Shown: positions 1-8,717, numbered from the stretch's first letter. The stretch: DNA of 64,000 nucleotides from Marinicauda pacifica (GCF_004793635.1 NZ_SRXV01000002.1:682001-746000), one strand, 5' to 3'. Program-made: numbers and translations. Notes: generated from the letters alone by a model not told the origin.

Positions 1-1
1 T

Positions 2-151
2 CGGTCTCCGCAACCATCCACAAAGCGGCATTTCGTTGGCACGACCCGTGAAGGGTCTACGGCTTCGGTCCCGAACCCCTCGCACTTAACGCCATCCGAG
101 AGGCAGGCGGCGCTCGACTTGCTCAGGCGCGTGCACGGCGATTTTAACTAG
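2..151 (+). CDS. Possible C-terminal end of a gene cut by the window edge
   Basis: A frame open from the first bases runs 49 codons to a TAG at 149-151. Its last residues, LTPSERQAALDLLRRVHGDFN without the final residue, read like the amphipathic helical end of a real protein. The stop lies tail-to-tail on the stop of the HicB-like gene on the other strand, the compact convergent arrangement seen elsewhere in this window. I do not recognise the family. A 49-codon open frame can occur by chance in GC-rich DNA, so this is tentative. Confidence 0.3.
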   Translation, partial: RSPQPSTKRHFVGTTREGSTASVPNPSHLTPSERQAALDLLRRVHGDFN

Positions 152-423
152 GCCGCGTCGACTAATTCGTAGGTTGCCACTGCACGAGCCGACTCATATT
201 CGGCCCAGCCAGAATGCTCGCGCGGATCTAGGTCGACTCCGAGGACTCGGACATTTTTCTTAACGTTCTCGCGCATCAGAACCTCGATCATCGGCGGCAA
301 TTCTTCAATCAGCACGTCCACGGTGCGGCCAAAAACGAGCAAGCCAGGAAGCTCATCAGACATGGCTGCGAGCAGGCCGGTGTCGTGGTGGCGGCGCAGC
401 GTCAGATTTATGCGTTCGCTCAT
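148..423 (-). CDS. HicB-like / DUF1902-type small protein, no visible toxin partner
   Basis: A 91-residue protein if started at the ATG read from 423, which has GGAG seven bases upstream; a longer in-frame start at 480 has no such signal. Residues 15-50 contain the HicB-type strand-turn-helix pattern, with LLAAMSDELPGLLVFG followed by a threonine-less VDVLIEELPP helix. This resembles the partial RNase-H-like fold of HicB antitoxins and DUF1902 proteins. The C-terminal half is longer than the minimal domain and carries no obvious DNA-binding motif. No hicA is seen on either side, although the downstream side meets the window edge. It could be an orphan antitoxin or a regulator using the HicB fold. 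Fold assignment is by eye. Confidence 0.5.
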   Translation of the reverse strand: MSERINLTLRRHHDTGLLAAMSDELPGLLVFGRTVDVLIEELPPMIEVLMRENVKKNVRVLGVDLDPREHSGWAEYESARAVATYELVDAA

Positions 424-777
424 AATGTCGCTCCGATTCAAAAGGGCGCGGCGGTTACCTCGACTCCGGCAGGGAGTCAAGACGATTATACAACGCCTCT
501 CCTACAATCTAGTTACCTAGGCAGTGGTTCCGCAACGCCAAAGCGCCTTTGCAAGCAGTGAATTTTGCACATAGTGACAGAAATGCACCTTTCTTCAGGA
601 AAAACAAATCAAGAACGAAACGCCGGCCTGTCTTGCTCTATATGCCCGATTTGCGACGGTATGTAAAGTGCATAATGTCCAGGGTGCTTGACTAACACTC
701 GAACGCTATGTAAATGTCCCTTTACACCGCGCGCAGGAAAGCCGCGCGGAGCTGGTCGATCAAAAGGAGACACCGTC
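424..777. other. Intergenic region, relatively AT-rich
   Basis: A gap of about 350 bases between the divergent HicB-like gene and the TraB/GumN gene. It is less GC-rich than its surroundings. It contains two copies of TATGTAAA (660-667 and 707-714) and a weak promoter-like TTGACT at 688-693 with TAAATG 17 bases further on. I found no convincing small ORF or RNA. Confidence 0.5.
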
Positions 778-1722
778 ATGCGATTTTCGTGCATCTGGAA
801 AGAAGTCATCATCGGCGGCGCCATCCTCGCCGCAGCCGCCCTGTCACAAAGCCCTGTCTTCGCGCAGGCCGATCCCGCGCCGGTTCGCCAGGTCGAGGTC
901 GCCGATCCCGCCCTGTGGGTGGTCAGCGACGAGGATTCCACCGTCTATCTGTTCGGTACGGTCCATATCCTGCGCCCGGAACTCGACTGGATGACGCCCC
1001 AGGTCGAGGCGGCGTTTGCGTCGGCCGATACGCTCTATATGGAAGCCGACGTCTTCAGCGCCGAGGCGCAGACCACAATGCAGGCGATGATCCCGCAGGT
1101 CGGCCTGCTGCCGCAGGGCGAAAGCCTGACGTCGAAAATGAGCGATGAGGCCCTGGCCGATCTCGACGTCATCGCCGGCCGTCTCGGCGCCCCGTCCGAA
1201 ACGATCCGCGCCGGGATCGACCCCCTCAAGCCCTGGCTGGCCGGCCTTCAGCTGGCCGTCGCTCAGATGCAGGCTGCAGGTTACGATCCCAATTCCGGCG
1301 TCGACAAGCATCTAGCCGAGCGCGCCACCGAGGCCGGGAAATCATTCGGCTATTTCGAAACCGCCGAGGAACAGATCGGCTTCCTCTCCGGATTGCCCAT
1401 GGAGACCCAGCTTGCCGATCTCGAAATCGGCCTGGAACAGGCCGTCGAGAATCCCGATCAGCTGAGCGATCTGGTCTCGGCCTGGGCGCAAGGGGATATG
1501 GGCCGGCTCGATGCCCTTCTGAACACCGAGATGCGCCAGACCTCGCCGGAGCTTTACGAGCGCATCATCGTACAGCGCAACCGCAACTGGGTGCCGCTGG
1601 TCGAGGAGATCGTCGCCGGCGAGGGCGTGGCCTTCGTGGCGGTCGGTTCCGGCCACATGCCGGGCGAGAACGGCCTCATCGCGCTGCTGCGCGATGCCGG
1701 CCACGACGTCACCCGGCAATAG
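778..1722 (+). CDS. TraB/GumN family secreted protein
   Basis: 314 residues. The ATG at 778 follows AAGGAG and begins a clear signal peptide (MRFSCIWKEV, hydrophobic stretch IIGGAILAAAALSQS, probable cleavage after VFA), so upstream in-frame starts are rejected. The N-terminal motif YLFGTVHILRPELDW with a downstream TLYMEAD, and the C-terminal VGSGHMPGENGLIALLRDAG, are the two GxxH-containing signatures of the TraB/PrgY/GumN superfamily. Eukaryotic TIKI metalloproteases are distant relatives. Bacterial members are periplasmic or outer-membrane-attached and mostly uncharacterised; some lie near polysaccharide genes. Substrate unknown. The gene stands alone and is followed by a strong hairpin. 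Family assignment is firm; biochemical role is not. Confidence 0.85.
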   Translation: MRFSCIWKEVIIGGAILAAAALSQSPVFAQADPAPVRQVEVADPALWVVSDEDSTVYLFGTVHILRPELDWMTPQVEAAFASADTLYMEADVFSAEAQTTMQAMIPQVGLLPQGESLTSKMSDEALADLDVIAGRLGAPSETIRAGIDPLKPWLAGLQLAVAQMQAAGYDPNSGVDKHLAERATEAGKSFGYFETAEEQIGFLSGLPMETQLADLEIGLEQAVENPDQLSDLVSAWAQGDMGRLDALLNTEMRQTSPELYERIIVQRNRNWVPLVEEIVAGEGVAFVAVGSGHMPGENGLIALLRDAGHDVTRQ

Positions 1723-1764
1723 GCTGCCAGCGACGCATAGCCGCCTTGCGCTGAGAGCACACAG

Positions 1765-1797
1765 GCCCGGCTCCGGGGTGTCGACCCGGAGCCGGGC
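1765..1797 (+). terminator. Strong hairpin after the TraB/GumN gene
   Basis: A perfect 13-bp stem (GCCCGGCTCCGGG and its complement) around a 7-base loop lies 43 bases after the stop. It lacks a proper T-run (TTCATG follows), so it could terminate weakly or simply protect the 3' end. Confidence 0.5.
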
Positions 1798-1877
1798 TTC
1801 ATGTATGGGTTCCGGCCAACTTGCGTTTGCCAACTCAAGGAACCCCCTGAGGGGTGGCTTCAGATGCGGAGGGCCGG

Positions 1878-2654
1878 ATGGCCTACAAAACGATCCAGAC
1901 CAAGACCGAGGGCCGTGTCGGCGTCATCACGCTCGACCGCCCCAAGGCGCTCAATGCGTTGTGTGACGAGCTGACCGGTGAGCTCGCCGACGCGCTCGCC
2001 GAGTTCGAGGCCAACGAAGACATTGGCTGCGTCGTCCTGACAGGTTCGACCAAGGCGTTCGCCGCAGGGGCGGACATCAAGGAATTGCAGGAGAAGGACT
2101 TCGTGTCCCTCTACCTGAACGATCCCTTCGCGAAGACCTGGGAGTCCGTGGCGCGCTTCCGCAAGCCGATCATCGCTGCGGTATCCGGCTACGCCCTCGG
2201 CGGCGGCTGCGAGATCGCGATGATGTGCGATTTCATCATCGCGGCGGAGAACGCCAAGTTCGGCCAGCCTGAAATCAATCTCGGCGTGATGCCGGGCGCC
2301 GGTGGCACCCAGCGGCTTCCGCGTGCGGTCGGCAAGTCCAAGGCGATGGATATGTGCCTGACCGGGCGCATGATGAATGCCGAGGAAGCCGAGCGCGCCG
2401 GCCTGGTTTCTCGCCTGGTGCCCGTCGACGACCTGATGGACGTCGCCATGGAAGCGGCCGAGGCGATCGCCTCGAAATCGCTGCCCATCGCGATGATGAC
2501 CAAGGAGTCCATCAACCGGGCCTTCGAGATCGGCCTGAGCGAAGGCATCCGGTTCGAACGCCGGGTCTTCCACTCGCAGTTTGCGACAGAGGACCAGAGC
2601 GAGGGCATGGCCGCCTTTGCCGACAAGCGCGCGGCGCACTTCAAGCACCGCTAG
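1878..2654 (+). CDS. Enoyl-CoA hydratase
   Basis: 258 residues, the usual length for the crotonase family. The chosen ATG at 1878 follows GGAGGG by about four bases. It gives the normal start MAYKTIQTK, unlike the longer frame from 1854. The oxyanion-hole segment is AAGADIKEL. The signature [18 protein letters not shown] is followed by [19 protein letters not shown] with the catalytic glutamate. Both acid/base glutamates of a true hydratase appear present, so hydration of trans-2-enoyl-CoA in fatty-acid beta-oxidation is expected, in the cytoplasm. It lies just upstream of rpsT in the same orientation but with a separate promoter between. The exact acyl chain preference cannot be read from sequence. 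Confidence 0.92.
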   Translation: MAYKTIQTKTEGRVGVITLDRPKALNALCDELTGELADALAEFEANEDIGCVVLTGSTKAFAAGADIKELQEKDFVSLYLNDPFAKTWESVARFRKPIIAAVSGYALGGGCEIAMMCDFIIAAENAKFGQPEINLGVMPGAGGTQRLPRAVGKSKAMDMCLTGRMMNAEEAERAGLVSRLVPVDDLMDVAMEAAEAIASKSLPIAMMTKESINRAFEIGLSEGIRFERRVFHSQFATEDQSEGMAAFADKRAAHFKHR

Positions 2655-2671
2655 AGTACAGGCATTCCCGG

Positions 2672-2700
2672 TTGACGGCGCAGCGTACCGCCGCTATACG
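2672..2700 (+). promoter_or_regulatory. Housekeeping promoter of rpsT
   Basis: TTGACG (2672-2677), 17-base spacer, TATACG (2695-2700); the -10 also reads GCTATACG, close to the Caulobacter GCTAnAnC form. It begins 18 bases after the hydratase stop and about 70 bases before rpsT. Confidence 0.65.
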
Positions 2701-2768
2701 CCGCGCCTCATGTTTCCACGTGCGCGCCGCCCTTTTCAGCGCGCCGTTACTCAGACAAGGCTTCATCC

Positions 2769-3038
2769 ATGGCGAACACTGCCTCCGCTAAAAAGATGGT
2801 GCGCAAGCTCGCGAGCCGCACCGCGATCAACAAAGCCCGCCGCACGCGCATGCGCACCTATGTGAAAAAGGTCGAGCACGCGATTGCCGCCGGCGACCAG
2901 AAGCAGGCCCGCGATGCGCTGCGCACGGCAGAGTCCGAAGTGATGTCTGCGGTGAGCAAGGGGATCATCCACAAGAACACCGGTTCGCGGAAGGTCTCGC
3001 GCCTGTCGGCTCGCGTCAAAACGATGACGGCCGAGTAA
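2769..3038 (+). CDS. rpsT: 30S ribosomal protein S20
   Basis: 89 residues, rich in Lys, Arg and Ala, with the S20 pattern [18 protein letters not shown] at the N terminus and [17 protein letters not shown] at the C terminus. S20 binds the 5' domain of 16S rRNA early in 30S assembly. The gene is monocistronic: it has its own promoter at 2672-2700 and an intrinsic terminator 28 bases after the stop. The ribosome-binding site before the ATG is weak, as is common for S20, whose translation is autoregulated in other bacteria. Position immediately upstream of dnaA is common in alphaproteobacteria. Confidence 0.97.
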   Translation: MANTASAKKMVRKLASRTAINKARRTRMRTYVKKVEHAIAAGDQKQARDALRTAESEVMSAVSKGIIHKNTGSRKVSRLSARVKTMTAE

Positions 3039-3066
3039 ACTCCGTCATTGTCCGGAAGATTGATTG

Positions 3067-3100
3067 AAGGCCTGCGCGATATTCCGCGCAGGCCTTTTTT
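3067..3100 (+). terminator. Intrinsic terminator of rpsT
   Basis: A perfect 12-bp stem (AAGGCCTGCGCG with its complement), 6-base loop, then a run of six T. It separates rpsT from dnaA transcription. Confidence 0.9.
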
Positions 3101-3509
3101 CGTGTTATACACGTAGACGGCCATTGCCCGGATGACCTGCATGGGAAGGGCAACCGGACGTTCGGCGGCGGGGTCGCGGCGTGTGCCAAAACGAGGCTGC
3201 AACCGGTAGATTTACGAACGCTTTGAGAACAAAAAAATCGCGTGAAAAAAATTTTCCGGCCAACGCCAAAGCGCGCTTAGGGAAATTCTCTGTCAAGCGC
3301 AAAAAGGGGTCCGGGCACCGGTTTATGCGGTTGATTCGATCCCGCGTCCGGGTACTCTTTGCCTCCTAGCGCAAGTCTTCTCCATACGGACGAGATTAAA
3401 ACACTGGGGCCGCCAAGAAAAGGTGCACCTCAGAGCGGGAGAACTGCGCCTGAATACAAGTACTTGACTGCAAGACTAACTTGCAGCGCGAAACTGAGGT
3501 TTGGGGACT
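3101..3509 (+). other. Long leader/regulatory region upstream of dnaA
   Basis: About 410 bases without a gene. The middle (3190-3300) is AT-rich with long A runs. A GATTC site (GANTC type) at 3333-3337 lies between two direct repeats GTCCGGGYAC at 3309-3318 and 3346-3355. Overlapping dyads occupy 3457-3486. Only one weak DnaA-box-like nonamer is seen, so this is a regulatory region rather than a clear origin. No promoter matches well enough to call. Confidence 0.55.
3457..3486 (+). promoter_or_regulatory. Overlapping CAAG/CTTG dyads before dnaA
   Basis: A perfect 10-bp palindrome CAAGTACTTG (3457-3466) abuts a perfect 7-bp inverted repeat CTGCAAG-N5-CTTGCAG (3468-3486), 23 bases before the dnaA start. 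CTTG at 3463-3466 can also pair with CAAG at 3471-3474, so three mutually exclusive short hairpins are possible in RNA. Operator or translational control element is an inference. Confidence 0.5.
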
Positions 3510-5003
3510 ATGGGGCTGAATAATTCGGCGCTTTTCGCCGCTTCCGGAAACAATCAAAGCATGACTCACGCGACACCTGTTTCTGTCACGTGGCGCGAGG
3601 TGCGTGCCCGCCTGCGTCAGGAATATGGAGACCTTGTCTACGCGTCCGACATTGCACGCTTGCGTGTGGAAGAGGACAGCGCGGGACGCGTGTGCATCAT
3701 CTGCCCGACCGAATTCGGCCGGGCCTGGGCCGAGGACAATCTGGGCAGCCGCCTGCGCGCGCTGTGGGCGGCTTTCGACTCCCAGCCGCGCGATATTCTC
3801 ATTCTGGCCGAGAGCGGCGCGGGCGCCAGTCATGCGCGCTCGGTGCGCGCCGCCAGTGCCGCCTCTGTGAGCCACGCGGCGCTGCGCCCGGTTGACGAGC
3901 CGTCCGGCGGCATGGCCGCAGCCGCGCAAGCCCAGCTCACCCTGGACGCGCCGCGCGCGACCGGCGGCCCCTCTGCGGCCGTCGTGCGCTTCACCTTCGA
4001 CACCTTCATGGTCGGCTCGGCCAACGTCATGGCCGCAACCGCGGCCAAGGCCATTACCAATTCCGGCCCGCCGCCGTTCAACCCGGCTTTCTTCCATGGC
4101 GATTACGGGGTGGGCAAAACCCACCTGCTCGCCGCCATCGCGCACGCGGTCAGCCTGGGCGAGTCCAAGCGCAAGGCGCTGTATCTCACGGCGGAAGAAT
4201 TCCTCAACGGCTTCCAGTCCGCCCTGCGCGCGCGGGACGTCCAGCCCTTCAAGGATCAGGTGCGCAATTGCGACGTGCTGCTGATCGACGACGTGCATTT
4301 CATCGCCGGCAAGACCAGCACCGAGAACGAGTTCCTGCACACGGTCGCGGCGCTGATGGCGGACGGCAAGCAGGTGGTGCTCGCCTCCCACGCCTCACCC
4401 GACCAGCTGCAGGTTTCCGACCCGCGTCTCAAATCGCTTCTGCGCGGCGGCTTTGCCTGCCCGCTGCACGGACCGGACCTGGACCTGCGCCGCAAGATCA
4501 TCGATTGCAAGATTGCCCAGGCGCGCAGCCACTGCCCGAACCTGGAAGTCCCCGAAGCGGTACGTGATTTCCTGGCCGCACGCGTGACCAGTTCGGCCCG
4601 CGAACTGGAAGGCGTGCTCAACAACGTGATCGTGCGCACCGCCTATCTGGACCGGCCGGTGACGCTGGAAACCGTCGACGAGGCGCTGACCGAATTGCCG
4701 CTGAAGGCGGAGCGCCGCGTCAGCGTGGACGAGATCCAGAAGACGGTCGCCGCCTATTTCAACCTGTCCGTCGATGACATCCTGTCGAAACGCCGGACCC
4801 AGTCGGTGGTCCGCCCGCGCCACATCGCCATGTATCTGGCCAAGACCATGACGACCCGCTCCCTGCCCGATATCGGCAAGCGGTTCGGCGGCCGGGACCA
4901 TTCCACGGTGATCCACGCGGTCAACAAGATCACCGAGCGCCTGCCCGCCGACGCGGTGCTGGCCGAAGACGTGGAGGCGGTCAAACGCCGCCTGCGCAAC
5001 TAG
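3510..5003 (+). CDS. dnaA: Chromosomal replication initiator DnaA
   Basis: 497 residues from the ATG at 3510. The frame stays open to a TTG nine bases earlier, and an ATG at 3561 is a possible alternative. Domain I (about 25-95) is divergent. A low-complexity Ala/Ser linker covers 105-155. The AAA+ domain has Walker A HGDYGVGKTH (about 196-205), Walker B VLLIDDVHF (256-264) and the arginine-containing RELEGVLNN (364-372). Domain IV carries the DnaA-box-binding signature GRDHSTVIHA (461-470). DYGVGKTH in place of the usual GGVGLGKTH resembles the Caulobacter protein. Its roles are origin recognition, melting and helicase loading. It is followed by a hairpin and then dnaN. The leader upstream is structured and carries a GANTC site, consistent with but not proving cell-cycle control. 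Confidence 0.96.
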   Translation: MGLNNSALFAASGNNQSMTHATPVSVTWREVRARLRQEYGDLVYASDIARLRVEEDSAGRVCIICPTEFGRAWAEDNLGSRLRALWAAFDSQPRDILILAESGAGASHARSVRAASAASVSHAALRPVDEPSGGMAAAAQAQLTLDAPRATGGPSAAVVRFTFDTFMVGSANVMAATAAKAITNSGPPPFNPAFFHGDYGVGKTHLLAAIAHAVSLGESKRKALYLTAEEFLNGFQSALRARDVQPFKDQVRNCDVLLIDDVHFIAGKTSTENEFLHTVAALMADGKQVVLASHASPDQLQVSDPRLKSLLRGGFACPLHGPDLDLRRKIIDCKIAQARSHCPNLEVPEAVRDFLAARVTSSARELEGVLNNVIVRTAYLDRPVTLETVDEALTELPLKAERRVSVDEIQKTVAAYFNLSVDDILSKRRTQSVVRPRHIAMYLAKTMTTRSLPDIGKRFGGRDHSTVIHAVNKITERLPADAVLAEDVEAVKRRLRN

Positions 5004-5023
5004 CCTCAACGCCCCTCAGTGCA

Positions 5024-5060
5024 AAACGGCGGCAATCTGGTTATTGCCGCCGTTTCCTTT
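5024..5060 (+). terminator. Hairpin between dnaA and dnaN
   Basis: A 13-bp perfect stem (AAACGGCGGCAAT with complement ATTGCCGCCGTTT), 6-base loop, followed by TTTCCTTT. Probable intrinsic terminator or attenuator of dnaA, so dnaN is likely to have its own promoter. Confidence 0.7.
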
Positions 5061-5089
5061 GGTCTATGGTTTGTGCCAATCTGACCGGC

Positions 5090-5107
5090 GAATCCGTTTT
5101 CTGATTC
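5090..5107. promoter_or_regulatory. Two GANTC sites just upstream of dnaN
   Basis: GAATC at 5090-5094 and GATTC at 5103-5107 lie within 18 bases, 25-42 bases before the dnaN start. GANTC is the CcrM methylation sequence in alphaproteobacteria and often marks GcrA-controlled, replication-sensitive promoters. The methylase is not in this window, so the role is inferred. Confidence 0.35.
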
Positions 5108-5131
5108 GTCCCCCTCTAAGAGGCGACAGCG

Positions 5132-6250
5132 ATGAAGCTCACAATCGAGCGCGCGGTGCTCCTGAAGGCCCTCGGCCACGTCCAGTCCGTCGTGGAGCGG
5201 CGCAACACGATCCCGATCCTGTCCAACGTGCTGATCCAGGCGAGCGGCGACCATGCGCGCCTGACGGCCACCGATCTAGACATGGAGATCGTGGAAGAGG
5301 CGCCCGCGCGGGTGGAGCGCGACGGCCAGGCGACGGCCCCGGCGCACACGCTCTACGAGATCGCCCGCAAGCTGCCGGACGGGGCCGATGTCACGCTGGA
5401 GCTCGGCGGGGACGATCCGCGCGTCTTCCTGTCTGCAGGCCGCTCCAAATTCCACCTGCCCAGCCTGCCGCCGGGCGATTTCCCGGTCATGCCGACCGAG
5501 GATCTGGCCGTCAGCTTCTCGCTCCCGGCCGAAGACCTTGCGCGCCTCATCGACAAGACCCGCTTTGCCGTGTCGACCGAAGAGACGCGCTATTATCTCA
5601 ACGGCATCCACATGCACCCCGCCGAGCGCGATGGCCGCAAGGTGCTGCGCGCGGTCGCGACGGACGGCCACCGCCTGGCGCTGGCCGAAGCGGACCAGCC
5701 CGGCGGCGCGAGCGAGATGCCGGCCGTCATCATTCCGCGCAAGCCGATCGGCGAGCTGCGGCGCCTGCTCGAGGACCTCGACGACGACATCGAGATGAGC
5801 GTCTCCGAAGGCAAGATCCGCTTCCGCCTCGGTGCGGCGGTCCTGACCTCGAAACTCATCGACGGCACATTCCCTGACTATGAGCGCGTCATTCCGCGCG
5901 GCAACGACAAGATCATGCGTGTCGATCGCGCGCCCTTCGCCCAGGCCGTGGACCGGGTGGCGACGATCAGCCAGGAGAAGTCGCGCTCGGTGAAGCTGTC
6001 GCTGTCGGACTCCAACCTCGTGTTGGCGGTCAACAATCCCGAGAGCGGCACGGCGAGCGAGGAGCTGTCGGCCGACTACTCATCGGAAGAGCTCTCCATC
6101 GGCTTCAATGCGCGCTACCTGCTCGATGTCGCCGGGCAGATTGTCGGCGACGAAGCCATTTTCGAATTTGCCGATTCCGCCTCTCCGACCCGCGTCACCG
6201 ACAGCGGCGACCCCAATGCGGAATACGTGCTGATGCCGCTGCGCGTGTGA
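5132..6250 (+). CDS. dnaN: DNA polymerase III beta sliding clamp
   Basis: 372 residues, the standard clamp length. It begins MKLTIERAVLLKALGHVQSV and ends YVLMPLRV, the conserved C-terminal clamp motif (MPxR). Three structurally repeated domains are expected; recognisable landmarks include RRNTIPILSNVL in the first domain and EETRYYLNGIHMH in the second. The protein dimerises into a ring around DNA and tethers Pol III and other partners. AGAGG lies upstream of the ATG. The stop overlaps recF by four bases (GTGA), so the two genes are translationally coupled, as in most bacteria with this cluster. Confidence 0.97.
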   Translation: MKLTIERAVLLKALGHVQSVVERRNTIPILSNVLIQASGDHARLTATDLDMEIVEEAPARVERDGQATAPAHTLYEIARKLPDGADVTLELGGDDPRVFLSAGRSKFHLPSLPPGDFPVMPTEDLAVSFSLPAEDLARLIDKTRFAVSTEETRYYLNGIHMHPAERDGRKVLRAVATDGHRLALAEADQPGGASEMPAVIIPRKPIGELRRLLEDLDDDIEMSVSEGKIRFRLGAAVLTSKLIDGTFPDYERVIPRGNDKIMRVDRAPFAQAVDRVATISQEKSRSVKLSLSDSNLVLAVNNPESGTASEELSADYSSEELSIGFNARYLLDVAGQIVGDEAIFEFADSASPTRVTDSGDPNAEYVLMPLRV

Positions 6251-7434
6251 GCGCAGCCGGTCCGGACACCCCGCCTTCCACGGCCGCGCCCGCAAGCGCG
6301 GCCGTGACGCGTTTGAAGCTGACCAATTTCCGCAATTACGCCGAACTCGACCTGTCTCTCGATGCCCGTCCGGTCTGCCTGTTCGGCGCGAACGGATCGG
6401 GCAAGACGAACCTGGTCGAAGCCGTCTCCTTCCTCGGACCGGGACGCGGGCTGCGCGCCGCCGGCGCCGACGCGGTCCGCCGCCACATGGCCGAAGGCCC
6501 GGCGGATATCTGGGCGGTCTATGCCGAGGCGCTGACCCGCGACGGGCCGGTCAGCCTGGCCACCGGCGCGGACCCGGCCGATCCGGCGCGGCGCCGCACC
6601 CGGCTTGAAGGAGCTGCGGCCACGCAGAGCGAGCTCGCCCGCCTCTTCCCGATGATGTGGCTGACCCCGCGAGAAGATCGTCTCTGGGCCGGGCCGCGCG
6701 CCGACCGCCTTCGTTTCTTCGACCGTCTCGTGCTGGCTGGCGAGCCCCATCACGGCCAGACCGCAATCGCGTATGAAAAGGCGATGCGCCAGCGCCAGCG
6801 CCTGCTCGACCAGTGGGCGGAGACCGGCCGTATCGATCCCGACTGGGTCCATGCCCTGGAACGCGAAATGGCCAGCGCCGGCACCGCGCTCGCGGCGGCA
6901 CGGCTCGATGCGCTCGTGCGTCTGCAGGGCGAGATCGACGAGCGGCCCGAGACCCGCTTTCCCAAGGCCGATCTGGGGCTGGAAGGCACGCTGGAGGCCT
7001 GGCTCGCCGAGGGCCTGAATGCGAGCGAGGCCGAGGATCGGTTTCTCGACGCGCTGGCCGGCAGCAGGCGGCGCGATTCCGCCGCCGGGCGCTCGCTGAC
7101 CGGGCCGCACCGCACCGAGCTGACCGCCCGCCACCGCGCCAAGGATCAGCTCGCCGCCGATTGCTCGACCGGCGAGCAGAAGGCGCTTCTGCTGGGGCTG
7201 GCGCTGGCCCAGTGCGCGGCGCTGGCACGCGCGCGCGGCGCGGCCCCGGTGCTCATCCTGGACGAAGCCTGTGCCCATCTCGATGCAGCCCGGCGCGAGG
7301 GCCTGGCCGCGGCCATTCTGGAGGTGGGGACGCAGGCCTGGCTCACCGGAGTGGAACGCCAGCTCTTCGAGCCCTTCGGCGCGCAGGCCCAATATGTCGA
7401 GGTCGAGAACGGCCGGGCGGGTGCGGTCAGCTGA
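6247..7434 (+). CDS. recF: DNA replication and repair protein RecF
   Basis: 395 residues starting at a GTG that overlaps the dnaN stop. SMC/ABC-type ATPase: Walker [10 protein letters not shown] (about 47-55), the early segment [14 protein letters not shown], the ABC-signature-like [16 protein letters not shown] and Walker [14 protein letters not shown] near residue 340. RecF binds gapped DNA and, with RecO/RecR, loads RecA at stalled forks and single-strand gaps. An N-terminal extension of about 20 residues rich in Pro and Ala precedes the conserved core, so a slightly later start cannot be excluded. It converges with queG, and the two stop regions overlap by eight bases. Confidence 0.95.
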   Translation: MSAAGPDTPPSTAAPASAAVTRLKLTNFRNYAELDLSLDARPVCLFGANGSGKTNLVEAVSFLGPGRGLRAAGADAVRRHMAEGPADIWAVYAEALTRDGPVSLATGADPADPARRRTRLEGAAATQSELARLFPMMWLTPREDRLWAGPRADRLRFFDRLVLAGEPHHGQTAIAYEKAMRQRQRLLDQWAETGRIDPDWVHALEREMASAGTALAAARLDALVRLQGEIDERPETRFPKADLGLEGTLEAWLAEGLNASEAEDRFLDALAGSRRRDSAAGRSLTGPHRTELTARHRAKDQLAADCSTGEQKALLLGLALAQCAALARARGAAPVLILDEACAHLDAARREGLAAAILEVGTQAWLTGVERQLFEPFGAQAQYVEVENGRAGAVS

Positions 7435-8563
7435 GCTGTCCCTGCGGACCGGCCTGCCATTCCTCGCGCACTTCGCCTGACTCTTCGCGCGCCAGCGCCT
7501 CCGTCTTCAGCGCCTCGAACGCCTCCGGGTCGAGACGGCCGAGCGCCCAAACCGCCGCCCCGCGCACCAGCGCGCTGTCATCGTCCAGCCGCGCCCGAAT
7601 GGCGGCAAGGCTTTCCGGACCGTGCGAATTACCGAGCGCGATCAGCACATTGCGCACAAAGCGATCGCGTCCGATCCGTTTGATCGGACTGGCGGTGAAC
7701 AGTTCGCGGAAGGCCGTATCGTCCAGCGCAGCGAGATCGGCCAGGCGCGGCGCGGTCAGGCTCTCGCGCGGGTGAAAGGCCGTCTCCTGCGTGCGGCTGG
7801 CAAACTTGTTCCACGGACAGACCGCCAGGCAGTCGTCACAGCCATAGATGCGATTGCCCATGGGCGCCCGGAATTCGCGCGGGATCGGCCCCTTGTGCTC
7901 GATGGTCAGGTAGGAGATGCAGCGCCGCGCATCGATCTGGTAGGGCGCCGGAAACGCGTTGGTCGGGCAGATGTCCAGGCAGGCGCGGCAGCTTCCGCAA
8001 TGGTCGGTCTCGGTCTCGTCCGGCTCCAGCGCCGCCTCGGTCAGCATCACGCCCAGGAACAGCCAGGACCCATGCTCGCGGCTGACAAGATTGGTGTGCT
8101 TGCCCTGCCAGCCCAGCCCCGATTTGTGCGCCAGCGGCTTCTCCATCAGCGGGGCGGTGTCCACGAACACCTTCACGCCGTGGCCGGTCTCCTGATGGAA
8201 GGCCCGGGCCAGACGTTTCAGCCGCTTCTTGATGAGGTCGTGATAATCGCGATTTTGCGCATAGACCGATATGGCGGCCCGGTCCGATTGCTCCAGAATC
8301 ACCAGCGGATCGTGATCCGGCCCGTAATTGAGACCGACCACCACAGCCGATTTCGCCTCCGGCCACATCGCATTGGGATGGACGCGCCGGTCCAGCGTCT
8401 CCTCCATCCACGCCATACTGCCGTGCCGGCCCTCGCCGACATACTCGCGCAGCCGCTCCCCGGCCTCCCACGCCTCGTCCGCGCGCGCGATCCGCACCGC
8501 ATCGAACCCGATCTCGCGGGCGAGCGCCTTGATGGCATCGGTATCGGTCAGCGTGGCCGTCAT
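7427..8563 (-). CDS. queG: Epoxyqueuosine reductase
   Basis: 378 residues from MTATLTDTD; upstream in-frame ATGs at 8611 and 8638 are less likely because the conserved protein begins here. The diagnostic pair of 4Fe-4S motifs is present: [16 protein letters not shown], then [13 protein letters not shown]. These lie around a substrate region [18 protein letters not shown]. The C terminus holds short HEAT-like repeats ([13 protein letters not shown]). QueG is a cobalamin-dependent reductase that converts epoxyqueuosine to queuosine in the wobble position of GUN-decoding tRNAs. It stands alone, convergent with recF, and no other queuosine gene is nearby. No strong Shine-Dalgarno sequence is visible at any candidate start. 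Confidence 0.95.
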   Translation of the reverse strand: MTATLTDTDAIKALAREIGFDAVRIARADEAWEAGERLREYVGEGRHGSMAWMEETLDRRVHPNAMWPEAKSAVVVGLNYGPDHDPLVILEQSDRAAISVYAQNRDYHDLIKKRLKRLARAFHQETGHGVKVFVDTAPLMEKPLAHKSGLGWQGKHTNLVSREHGSWLFLGVMLTEAALEPDETETDHCGSCRACLDICPTNAFPAPYQIDARRCISYLTIEHKGPIPREFRAPMGNRIYGCDDCLAVCPWNKFASRTQETAFHPRESLTAPRLADLAALDDTAFRELFTASPIKRIGRDRFVRNVLIALGNSHGPESLAAIRARLDDDSALVRGAAVWALGRLDPEAFEALKTEALAREESGEVREEWQAGPQGQLS

Positions 8564-8717
8564 GGCTGTGGAGTGGGGACGACGGGAGGTGAGGTCAAGG
8601 TTTTCTGCCATGAGCGGGCGGGCGCTGCGTCCAGTCAAATTCGACGGCGAGTTGAGACTGATCGGCAGCCATGGCGGGACGCCCGCTCAATTTTTCGATT
8701 TTCATCCTCACAGAGTG

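Noticed and set aside
1..147. hicA toxin gene downstream of the HicB-like gene
   Set aside because: All minus-strand frames here are interrupted or lack the HicA GSHxx motif; the forward frame instead reads as another protein's C terminus.
3105..3113. TTATACACG, one mismatch from a DnaA box
   Set aside because: A single weak box next to the rpsT terminator, with no cluster of boxes in the 3.1-3.5 kb region; not enough to call an origin of replication.
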